From positions 1 through 12,446 of the forward strand of contig CAMHRD010000009.1 in assembly GCA_946187365.1 (NCBI GenBank): 12,446 bases of DNA, read 5' to 3'. Every line of letters begins with the position of its first letter. Within the stretch, counting starts at the first letter, position 1. The stretch comes from an uncultured Bacteroidales bacterium (GTDB lineage Bacteria; Bacteroidota; Bacteroidia; Bacteroidales; UBA932). The notes beneath the pieces were generated by a model. It had not been told where the DNA came from. It saw only the letters and a program-made list of their open reading frames with translations, and searched no databases. The position numbers and the translations under genes are program-made. Below are positions 1 through 6,434 of the stretch, in pieces.

Positions 1-503
1 ACCGGATCTTTAACACCCTCTTCTGTATAAACTGCTGTCTCTATTGAGTTTGCAAGAACTTTCAACTGCTCAATTGCAGCGGGACGGTAAACGTCTCCCG
101 CAACCAGCATCACCCTCTTTCCGCGCTTGTTTTTCAGCTGGTTGGCCAGCTTTGCGGAGAATGTGGTTTTACCGGAACCCTGAAGACCTGAAACCAATAC
201 AATTGCAGGATTTCCCTTGAGGTTGATGTCCGTTGCAGAGCTACCCATAAGTTTGGCCAGCTCGTCATGAACTATCTTCACCATCATCTGGCCCGGCTTT
301 ACGGACTTAAGAACCTCCTGTCCCAGAGCTACCTGCTTAACGTCATCACAGAACGATTTAGCCACCTTGTAACTTACATCGGCCTCAATCAAAGCTCTGC
401 GGATGTCTTTAAGTGTCTCGCTTATATTTACTTCCGTAATTCTCCCCTGCCCCTTCAGCATTTTGAAGGATCGGTCCAATCTGTCTATCAGGTTTTCAAA
501 CAT
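1..503 (-). CDS. ffh: Signal recognition particle GTPase Ffh, N-terminal part (cut by window edge)
   Basis: Ffh binds 4.5S RNA and signal sequences on nascent chains and, with FtsY, delivers ribosomes to the membrane in a GTP-dependent cycle. Only the first 167 codons lie in the window; the rest of the GTPase G domain and the methionine-rich M domain are beyond the left edge. Visible parts are the helical N domain (about residues 1-90), the P-loop GLQGSGKTT (106-114) and the family motif around DVYRPAA (137-143). The start is the ATG whose complement is at 501-503. It gives the usual Ffh opening MFENLIDRL, with no evident Shine-Dalgarno. The gene lies 6 bp downstream of lysA on the same strand and is probably cotranscribed with it. 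FtsY shares the GTPase motifs but normally has a long acidic N-terminal region, which is absent here. Confidence 0.96.
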   Translation of the reverse strand, partial: MFENLIDRLDRSFKMLKGQGRITEVNISETLKDIRRALIEADVSYKVAKSFCDDVKQVALGQEVLKSVKPGQMMVKIVHDELAKLMGSSATDINLKGNPAIVLVSGLQGSGKTTFSAKLANQLKNKRGKRVMLVAGDVYRPAAIEQLKVLANSIETAVYTEEGVKDP

Positions 504-509
504 AATCTC

Positions 510-1670
510 TTACTTTAATAATTCATCTGAGTAATAAGCCTTTGCAAGATCTTTCTGATTGTATTTCATAGCCATTACCTGTCCGTATGCGCCCGCAGAA
601 TGGAGGGCAACAAAGTCTCCTCTGTGAGTCTCCGGAAGGAGTATGTTGTGGCCAAACTTGTCACTGCTCTCACAAACAGGACCTACTACATCATATTTGG
701 TTATCTTTCCGGTAGATACGAGGTTTTCAATTGCGTGGTGAGCCTGGTAGAGAGCAGGACGGATAAGGTCATTCATACCGGCATCCAAAATCACAAACTT
801 CATCTTCTGGCCAATCTTAACGTAGAGCACTCTGGAGATAAGGTGGCCGCACTGGCCTACAATTGCCCTACCCGGCTCAAAATGAACCTTCTGGCCAGGT
901 CTTACAATCAGGTTCCTGTTAATGAGAGTGAAATAATCTTTAAAGTTGGCAATAGGATTCTCGTTAGGGTTTGCGTAATCTATTCCCAGGCCGCCTCCAA
1001 GGTTTAGATTCTCAATCTTTATTCCCCTATCTATGAACCACTTCTGAAGCTGCTCCACCATTCTGCAGAGCAGTGGGAATACGCTCATATCAGTAATCTG
1101 TGAGCCTACGTGGAAGTGCAGGCCTATCAGCTTAACATTCTTAAGGTTTTTAATAAGGTTGGTTACAGATTCAAACTCCCAAGGGGAGATTCCGAACTTA
1201 TCCTCCTTTCTTCCGGTGGAGATATATTTGTGAGTATGGGCGTCAATATCGGGATTCACTCTGAGTGAGATTCTTGCCGTGGTTCCCATTCCGGCAGCCA
1301 GGTCATTTATAATCTGAATCTCAGGAACGCTCTCACAGTTAAAGCTGTAGATGCCCGCCTTAAGAGCGGTCTTAATCTCTGCGTCACTCTTTCCCACACC
1401 TGCATATACAATCTTTGAAGGGGCAAAACCGTTCTTTATTGCCAGTTTCACCTCGTTGCCGCTTACGCAGTCCGCACCCAGTCCCGCCTTCTGAATTATC
1501 TGAAGGATACGTGGTTCTGCATTTGCCTTAATGGCATAATGGGCGTTGTATTTGAACTTTTTGGTGTAAGATGTGTAAACATCCAGAGTCTTTTTGAGAA
1601 GTTCTACATCATAATAGTAGAAAGGAGTGCGAATGGCTCCGAACTTCTCTATTGCCTTTTTAGTTATCAT
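510..1670 (-). CDS. lysA: Diaminopimelate decarboxylase LysA
   Basis: LysA is a PLP-dependent cytoplasmic enzyme that decarboxylates meso-diaminopimelate to L-lysine, the last step of lysine synthesis. The product is a fold-III (alanine racemase-like) decarboxylase of 386 aa. The PLP lysine is Lys48 in YAIKAN. A HFHVGSQ segment and the glycine-rich GGGLGIDY follow in the barrel. FEPGRAIVG is the phosphate/substrate region. CESSD, with Cys333, is the conserved active-site cysteine of the dimer partner, and SAGAYG closes the site. I start at the ATG at 1668-1670; the in-frame GTG just before it (1671-1673) would add one residue and is less likely. The C-terminus is short compared with many proteobacterial LysA proteins, which I believe is normal for Bacteroidota. 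Ornithine/arginine decarboxylases of this fold are alternatives, but the CESSD context favours diaminopimelate. Confidence 0.95.
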   Translation of the reverse strand: MITKKAIEKFGAIRTPFYYYDVELLKKTLDVYTSYTKKFKYNAHYAIKANAEPRILQIIQKAGLGADCVSGNEVKLAIKNGFAPSKIVYAGVGKSDAEIKTALKAGIYSFNCESVPEIQIINDLAAGMGTTARISLRVNPDIDAHTHKYISTGRKEDKFGISPWEFESVTNLIKNLKNVKLIGLHFHVGSQITDMSVFPLLCRMVEQLQKWFIDRGIKIENLNLGGGLGIDYANPNENPIANFKDYFTLINRNLIVRPGQKVHFEPGRAIVGQCGHLISRVLYVKIGQKMKFVILDAGMNDLIRPALYQAHHAIENLVSTGKITKYDVVGPVCESSDKFGHNILLPETHRGDFVALHSAGAYGQVMAMKYNQKDLAKAYYSDELLK

Positions 1671-1701
1671 CACTCAATAATTTGCTCTTTTAGAATGGAT
1701 G

Positions 1702-1728
1702 CAAATCTAATCATTTTTTCTACATTTG
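1702..1728. promoter_or_regulatory. Candidate overlapping divergent promoters (lysA / DHS-like gene)
   Basis: The 140 bp between lysA and the DHS-like gene holds two opposing Bacteroidota -7-like boxes. On the minus strand TAGATTTG (1709 to 1702) faces lysA, and on the plus strand TACATTTG (1721-1728) faces the DHS-like gene; both fit TAnnTTTG. They form a near-perfect inverted pair (7 of 8 positions) 11 bp apart. No good TTTG -33 box lies at the usual 19-21 nt upstream of either, so the call rests on the -7 boxes and position only. The implied leaders are about 25 nt for lysA and 80 nt for the DHS-like gene. The pair could instead be an operator-like dyad. Confidence 0.35.
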
Positions 1729-1813
1729 TGAAGCCTTTCAGACACTTAACTGTCGTGATGAAACCGGCGCATTAAACAAGACAGTGGTATTAACATTTAA
1801 AATTTTGTAAAAT

Positions 1814-2797
1814 ATGACAAAAGGACCTATCACTCAGTTTATTGACCATCATTATCGCCACTTTAATTCTGCCGCAATGGTAGATGCAATAAAGGCATAC
1901 GAGCAACTTCTGAATGAAGGTGGAAAAATGATGCTGGCTATGGCCGGTGCAATGAGTACAGCGGAATTGGGCCTCTCTCTGGCAGAGATGATCCGCAAGG
2001 ACAAGTTTGCAATTGTCTGCTGCTCAGCAAATAACCTTGAAGAGGATATCATGAACCTGGTGGCTCACTCCCACTATAAGAGAGTGCCTAACTACAGAGA
2101 CCTCACTCCGCAGATGGAGCAGGAACTGTTAGACAACCACCTTAACAGAGTAACAGATACCTGTATTCCTGAGGAGGAGGCATTCAGAAGATTGGAGGAT
2201 CACCTGGTAGACGCATGGAAAGATTCAGCTGCAAAGGGTGAGAGACTCTTCCCTTACGAGTTCATGTACAAGGTAATACGCAGCGGTGTTCTGGAGCAGT
2301 ATTATGAAATTGACCCTAAAGACAGTTGGGTTCTTGCAGCATGTGAGAAGAACATCCCTATTATAGTTCCAGCTTGGGAGGATTCTACAACCGGTAATAT
2401 CTTTACCGCACACTGCATTAAGGGTGAGTTTGATCCGCATCTGGTAAAGGGCGGAATTGAGACTATGATGCACCTTGTAGATTGGTATAAGGCTAACAAC
2501 CGTCCTGGTATTGACCGCGGAACAGGATTCTTCCAGATTGGCGGCGGTACTGCAGGAGACTTCCCAATTTGCTGTGTACCAATGATGGAGCAGGATCTGC
2601 AGTGGAAGGGCACAATGCTGTGGCAATACTTCTGCCAGATTTCAGACTCCACAACATCATACGGTTCATACTCAGGCGCAGTTCCTAACGAGAAGATAAC
2701 ATGGGGTAAACTCTCTCCTGAGTGCCCTAAGTTTGTGGTTGAGAGTGACGCAACAATAGTTGCTCCGCTGATGTTCGCCCATATTTTGGGGTGGTAG
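1814..2797 (+). CDS. Deoxyhypusine synthase-like protein (bacterial DHS family)
   Basis: The 327-aa product belongs to the deoxyhypusine synthase family, NAD-dependent enzymes that transfer the aminobutyl group of spermidine to a lysine of eIF5A or to a small amine. Bacteria lack eIF5A, so the substrate here is unknown; a polyamine-forming or polyamine-modifying role is the natural inference. The C-terminal block aligns with human DHS: WGK at 297-299 places the catalytic lysine at Lys299 (human Lys329), Trp297 matches Trp327 and Glu293 matches Glu323. The equivalent of human Asp316 is Tyr286. An SANNLEED segment corresponds to the AGGVEED part of the NAD site, and GGGTAGDFP to the glycine-rich loop. 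The start has only AT-rich DNA upstream. It is divergent from lysA and separated by 114 bp from iorA, probably its own transcript. Family assignment is firm; the reaction is not known. Confidence 0.88.
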   Translation: MTKGPITQFIDHHYRHFNSAAMVDAIKAYEQLLNEGGKMMLAMAGAMSTAELGLSLAEMIRKDKFAIVCCSANNLEEDIMNLVAHSHYKRVPNYRDLTPQMEQELLDNHLNRVTDTCIPEEEAFRRLEDHLVDAWKDSAAKGERLFPYEFMYKVIRSGVLEQYYEIDPKDSWVLAACEKNIPIIVPAWEDSTTGNIFTAHCIKGEFDPHLVKGGIETMMHLVDWYKANNRPGIDRGTGFFQIGGGTAGDFPICCVPMMEQDLQWKGTMLWQYFCQISDSTTSYGSYSGAVPNEKITWGKLSPECPKFVVESDATIVAPLMFAHILGW

Positions 2798-2847
2798 TAT
2801 CAAAATGTAAATAAAATTGAGTTTTTAATTCTCTTTTAAAATAAAGT

Positions 2848-2878
2848 TTTGAATATCGAATTCATTTTTGTAAATTCG
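2848..2878 (+). promoter_or_regulatory. Predicted Bacteroidota-type promoter for the ior operon
   Basis: A TTTG box at 2848-2851 is followed after exactly 19 nt by TAAATTCG at 2871-2878. This fits the Bacteroidota -33 TTTG / -7 TAnnTTTG consensus with one mismatch (C for T). Transcription would start near 2885, giving a leader of roughly 25-30 nt before the iorA ATG at 2912. No riboswitch-like or operator structure was recognised in the remaining 2798-2911 sequence, which is AT-rich. Confidence 0.6.
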
Positions 2879-2911
2879 TAGCGATAAAACTAGAATTAAC
2901 AAATTTGAGAT

Positions 2912-4516
2912 ATGTCTAAGAAAACTTTATTGCTGGGAGATGAAGCTCTGGCACTGGGAGCCCTCCATGCAGGGCTCTCCGGCGTTTATGCCTACCCGGG
3001 AACTCCCTCTACGGAGATTACGGAGTTCATTCAGGCTCATCCCCTAACCAAAGAGAGAAATATACACTGCCAGTGGTCTTGCAATGAGAAGACTGCAATG
3101 GAGGCTGCTTTAGGAGCCTCATACGCAGGAAAGAGAGCAATGGTCTGCATGAAGCACGTTGGAATGAACGTATGTGCAGACTGCTTTGTAAACTCCGCAA
3201 TGACAGGCTCAAACGGCGGTCTGGTGGTAGTAGCCTGTGATGACCCTTCTATGCACTCCTCTCAGAACGAGCAGGATAGCAGGTTCTACGCAGACTTTGC
3301 AATGGTTCCTTGCCTTGAGCCTTCATCTCAGCAGGAGGCTTACGATATGGTCCGCTTTGCCTTTGACTACTCCGAGAAATACTCCATACCCGTTCTTATG
3401 CGCCTGACTACCAGAATGGCGCACTCACGTTCAGTTGTGGAGGTTGGCCAGGCAAGAGAGCAGAACCCTCTTTCAAGCCCAACTGATCCAAAGCGCTGGA
3501 TTCTTCTTCCTGCAAATGCAAGAGTTAGGAACCAGCAGGTAATTAAGCAGTTGGAGCAGTATGAGGAGGATCCTTCCGCTATTGAGCACAACAAAATATA
3601 TGAGGGCGGAGAGAAGGCAGATATGGGAATCATAGCCTCCGGTATTGGTTGGAACTATCTGATGGAGAACATTGTAGGAAAGATTCCTTTCCCTGTTCTT
3701 AAGATTACCCAGTACCCTATTCCTAAGAAACTAATTAAGGAGATGGCAGATACCTGTTCAACCCTTCTGGTGGTTGAAGAGGGCCAACCTTTTATAGAAC
3801 AGCGTCTTAGAGGCTATCTACCACAGAGCGTAACCATTAAGGGACGCCTGGACGGAACCCTTCCTCGCACCGGAGAACTCACGCCGGATATCTTGCGTAA
3901 GGCTCTGGGCATTAAGATGAAGGAGGCCTGTGCAAAGAGTGACGTTGCTCTTCCGCGCCCTCCGGCTCTCTGTATGGGATGCGGCCACAGAGACTTCTAC
4001 ACAGCTCTTAATAAAGTAATTAAAGACTACCCTACCGCAAAGGTATTCAGTGATATAGGCTGCTACACCCTTGGTGCGCTGGCTCCTTTCCACGCAATCA
4101 ATTCTTGCGTAGATATGGGAGCATCTATCACTATGGCAATAGGAGCATCTGAGAGCGGACTTCACCCTTCAGTTGCAGTTATAGGAGACTCCACATTCAC
4201 CCACAGCGGAATGACCGGACTGTTGGATGCCGTTAATATGAATGCCAATATAACTGTCTGCATATCAGATAATCTCACTACAGGTATGACCGGAGGACAG
4301 GACAGCGCCGCCTTTGGAAGAATAGAGAATATCTGCCTGGGTATTGGAGTTGAGAAGGAGCACATCCGTCTGATTGTTCCTCTTCCAAAGAATTATGCAG
4401 AGATGGAAGAGACTATCCGCCAGGAGATTGAGTATAACGGAGTATCTGTAGTAGTCTGCCGCAGAGAGTGTATACAGACTGCAAAGAGACACTTAAAAAA
4501 AGAGAATAAGAAATGA
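2912..4516 (+). CDS. iorA: Indolepyruvate (aryl-pyruvate) ferredoxin oxidoreductase, alpha subunit, without ferredoxin domain
   Basis: IorA is the thiamine-diphosphate subunit that, with IorB, oxidatively decarboxylates aryl-pyruvates (indole-, phenyl-, hydroxyphenyl-pyruvate) to aryl-acetyl-CoA, CO2 and reduced ferredoxin. The 534-aa product has the pyrimidine-binding domain first (YAYPGTPSTE, to residue 35; NEKTAMEAALG; MKHVG; DDPSMHSSQNEQDSR). A linker domain follows, then the TPP-binding domain with CMGCGHRDFY (354-363) and the GDS...N motif starting at 425. It stops just after VVVCRRECIQ, where archaeal IorA proteins continue into a two-cluster 4Fe-4S ferredoxin domain. I see no such CxxCxxC domain here or in another frame, because iorB begins at once. 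Cysteines are unusually dense in the first domain (53, 57, 79, 88, 91, 109). The gene is first in a four-gene operon and overlaps iorB by 4 bp (ATGA). Other 2-oxoacid specificities cannot be excluded. Confidence 0.93.
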   Translation: MSKKTLLLGDEALALGALHAGLSGVYAYPGTPSTEITEFIQAHPLTKERNIHCQWSCNEKTAMEAALGASYAGKRAMVCMKHVGMNVCADCFVNSAMTGSNGGLVVVACDDPSMHSSQNEQDSRFYADFAMVPCLEPSSQQEAYDMVRFAFDYSEKYSIPVLMRLTTRMAHSRSVVEVGQAREQNPLSSPTDPKRWILLPANARVRNQQVIKQLEQYEEDPSAIEHNKIYEGGEKADMGIIASGIGWNYLMENIVGKIPFPVLKITQYPIPKKLIKEMADTCSTLLVVEEGQPFIEQRLRGYLPQSVTIKGRLDGTLPRTGELTPDILRKALGIKMKEACAKSDVALPRPPALCMGCGHRDFYTALNKVIKDYPTAKVFSDIGCYTLGALAPFHAINSCVDMGASITMAIGASESGLHPSVAVIGDSTFTHSGMTGLLDAVNMNANITVCISDNLTTGMTGGQDSAAFGRIENICLGIGVEKEHIRLIVPLPKNYAEMEETIRQEIEYNGVSVVVCRRECIQTAKRHLKKENKK

Positions 4517-5094
4517 AAAAAGATATAATCCTTTCAGGCGTAGGCGGCCAGGGAATACTCTCAATTGCAACCGTAATCGGTTGGGCCGCAATTAATAACT
4601 CCCTCTATATCAAACAGGCGGAGGTACACGGAATGAGTCAGAGAGGTGGAGACGTTCAGAGCAATCTCCGTCTGAGTTCAACCCCTATCTTCTCAGATCT
4701 TATTCCGGAGGGTGAGTGCGGACTCATTATCTCTATGGAGCCTATGGAGGCACTCCGTTATCTCCCTTACCTTCAGAAGGGCGGATGGATTGTTACCAAC
4801 AGCGCTCCTTTTATTAACATTCCTGTATATCCTGAGATTGAAGAGATTAAAAAGGCGCTGCAAAAAGACGCCAATGTGATCTTTGTAGATTCAGACAAGG
4901 TAGCCAAGGAGAACATGGCTCCCCTCTCCTCCAATATGGTGCTGTTGGGAGCGGCTGCAAAATATATCGAGATTCTTGATATAGAGAAGATTAAGGAGGC
5001 TATAAGAAACGTATTCGCCCGCAAGGGTGAGAAGATTGTAGAAGACAACATCAGAGCATTTGAGGCGGGTCTTAAGTGCTCCATCTCTAAATAA
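4513..5094 (+). CDS. iorB: Indolepyruvate (aryl-pyruvate) ferredoxin oxidoreductase, beta subunit
   Basis: IorB is the small (gamma-domain) subunit of the 2-oxoacid:ferredoxin oxidoreductase and closes the CoA-binding side of the complex with IorA. The 193-aa product is full length for the family. It opens with the glycine loop GVGGQGI (9-15) and carries the family motif EVHGMSQRGGDV (37-48), followed by alternating strands and helices typical of the gamma domain. The start ATG overlaps the iorA stop (ATGA), which indicates translational coupling and a fixed stoichiometry. The fused IorA plus separate gamma subunit arrangement is that of IOR rather than of four-subunit pyruvate or 2-oxoglutarate oxidoreductases. 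The aminotransferase begins 5 bp after its stop. Confidence 0.94.
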   Translation: MKKDIILSGVGGQGILSIATVIGWAAINNSLYIKQAEVHGMSQRGGDVQSNLRLSSTPIFSDLIPEGECGLIISMEPMEALRYLPYLQKGGWIVTNSAPFINIPVYPEIEEIKKALQKDANVIFVDSDKVAKENMAPLSSNMVLLGAAAKYIEILDIEKIKEAIRNVFARKGEKIVEDNIRAFEAGLKCSISK

Positions 5095-5099
5095 TTGTT

Positions 5100-6434
5100 A
5101 TGGAAAAACCGTTCAGTTTAGAAGCAGTCAATCAGTTGATGGCGGAGATGGATATTTCAGACATTTCCAGAGCAACTATAAGACAGTGTGTTTCAATAGC
5201 AAATACTCTGGGAGAGAGATACAACGAGAAGTTCATCCACCTGGAGATAGGAGTTCCCGGCATTCTTGCCTGCCCGGTAGGCGTTGAGGCTCAGAAGAGT
5301 GCGCTAGACAGAAACATAGCTCACGAGTATCCTCCGGTAAGCGGAATTCCTCCTTTGAAACAGGCCGCCTCAAAATTTTTGAAGGCCTACGCAGATTTGG
5401 ATATTCCGGCTGAGTGCATAATTCCTACCGTTGGATCTATGCAAGGCAGTATGAATCTGATACTTGAGTGCTCTCAACTTAACCCTCAGAAGGATACAAT
5501 ACTCTTTATCAATCCGGGATTCCCGCCAAATATGATGCAGGCAAAGGTTCTTGGCATTAAGGCAGAATCCTTTGATATATATAGTTTTAGAGCGGAGAAA
5601 CTGAGAGGTAAACTGGAGGAGTATCTCTCCAGAGGTAACATTGCAGCAATACTCTACTCCAACCCTAACAACCCTGCCTGGATCTGCCTGAGCGAGGAGG
5701 AACTTAAGGTTATAGGAGAACTTGCAACTAAGTATGACGCAGTGGTTTTAGAGGATTTGGCATACTTCTGTATGGACTTCAGAATGGATCTCTCAAAGCC
5801 GGGAGTTCCTCCGTTCCAGCCTTCAGTAGCAAGATACACAGACAATTATATTATTATGCTCTCCTCTTCCAAAATCTTCAGTTACGCGGGAGAGAGAATT
5901 GCGGTTGCTGCCTTCTCACCATATCTTTTCAAGAGAGATTATCCAGCTCTTAAAGAGAGGTACGGCATTGGCAGAATGGGAGACAACTTTGTTCTTACCT
6001 ACCTCTACGTTGCCTCATCGGGAGTCTCACACTCAGTGCAATACGCCTTTGCAGCACTGCTGGACGGAGCGGCGGAAGGCAAGATTGACTTCATAAGCGA
6101 GATGGCAAAATATGCAGAGAGAGCACACCGTTCAAAGCAGATATTTGAGAGGAACGGATTCCATATTGTCTATGATAAAGATCTGGACCGCAAGGTTGGA
6201 GACGGATTCTTCTACACCATAGGATATAAGAATATGAACTGCAGTGATCTTATGACAAATCTTATGCGCTGCGGTATTACTGCTATTTCTCTAAACTCCA
6301 CGGGAAGCCTGCAGAATGGAATAAGAGCCTGTGTATCAAGACTCTCTTCTGATGAGGAGTTTGAGATTCTGGATCAGAGACTCAAACTGTTCAATATTAT
6401 GATGAAAGAAGAGGAGGGCAAATGGAGAGTGTAA
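5100..6434 (+). CDS. PLP-dependent class I/II aminotransferase, probably for aromatic amino acids
   Basis: This 444-aa protein is a fold-type I aminotransferase. SNPNNP (187-192) holds the asparagine that contacts the PLP ring, Asp219 in LEDLAYF pairs with the ring nitrogen, Lys258 in SSSKIFSYAGER is the Schiff-base lysine, and Arg409 in GIRACVSR fits the arginine that binds the substrate alpha-carboxylate. The family covers aspartate, aromatic, branched-chain and alanine-type enzymes, and the sequence alone does not fix the substrate. Its place directly between iorAB and a CoA-transferase gene argues that it makes (or consumes) the 2-oxo acid used by IorAB, so an aromatic amino acid is the best guess. 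It starts 5 bp after iorB and its end overlaps the next gene by 13 bp. It is somewhat longer than many class I enzymes (about 390-400 aa), partly because of an N-terminal extension before HLEIGVPG (about 47). Confidence 0.88.
   Translation: MEKPFSLEAVNQLMAEMDISDISRATIRQCVSIANTLGERYNEKFIHLEIGVPGILACPVGVEAQKSALDRNIAHEYPPVSGIPPLKQAASKFLKAYADLDIPAECIIPTVGSMQGSMNLILECSQLNPQKDTILFINPGFPPNMMQAKVLGIKAESFDIYSFRAEKLRGKLEEYLSRGNIAAILYSNPNNPAWICLSEEELKVIGELATKYDAVVLEDLAYFCMDFRMDLSKPGVPPFQPSVARYTDNYIIMLSSSKIFSYAGERIAVAAFSPYLFKRDYPALKERYGIGRMGDNFVLTYLYVASSGVSHSVQYAFAALLDGAAEGKIDFISEMAKYAERAHRSKQIFERNGFHIVYDKDLDRKVGDGFFYTIGYKNMNCSDLMTNLMRCGITAISLNSTGSLQNGIRACVSRLSSDEEFEILDQRLKLFNIMMKEEEGKWRV
6412..6417 (+). 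promoter_or_regulatory. Shine-Dalgarno-like AGGAGG before the CoA-transferase start
   Basis: A perfect AGGAGG lies 4 nt before the ATG at 6422, inside the last codons of the aminotransferase gene. Other genes in the window have AT-rich upstream DNA without such a motif, as is usual in Bacteroidota. It supports the 6422 start over the in-frame ATG at 6440. It may also be a by-product of the Glu-rich tail (EEEGK) encoded there. Confidence 0.4.

Noticed and set aside
600..1007. Plus-strand open frame of 135 codons inside lysA
   Set aside because: It is antisense to a well-supported lysA, with no recognisable family sequence and no promoter or start context of its own.
1671..1673. GTG as the lysA start
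   Set aside because: The next codon is ATG and gives a 386-aa protein with a normal N-terminus; GTG adds one residue without support.
1671..1813. Lysine riboswitch or other structured leader upstream of lysA
   Set aside because: The likely leader is only about 25 nt and the region is too short and lacks recognisable conserved elements.
2815..2841. Possible terminator hairpin after the DHS-like gene
   Set aside because: Only a GAG/CTC core pairs, with mismatches next to it; the rest is AT-rich sequence. Too weak to call.
4510..4700. Frameshift that removed the ferredoxin domain of IorA
   Set aside because: iorB starts in the overlapping ATGA and fills this stretch with its own conserved motifs, leaving no room for a displaced CxxCxxC region.
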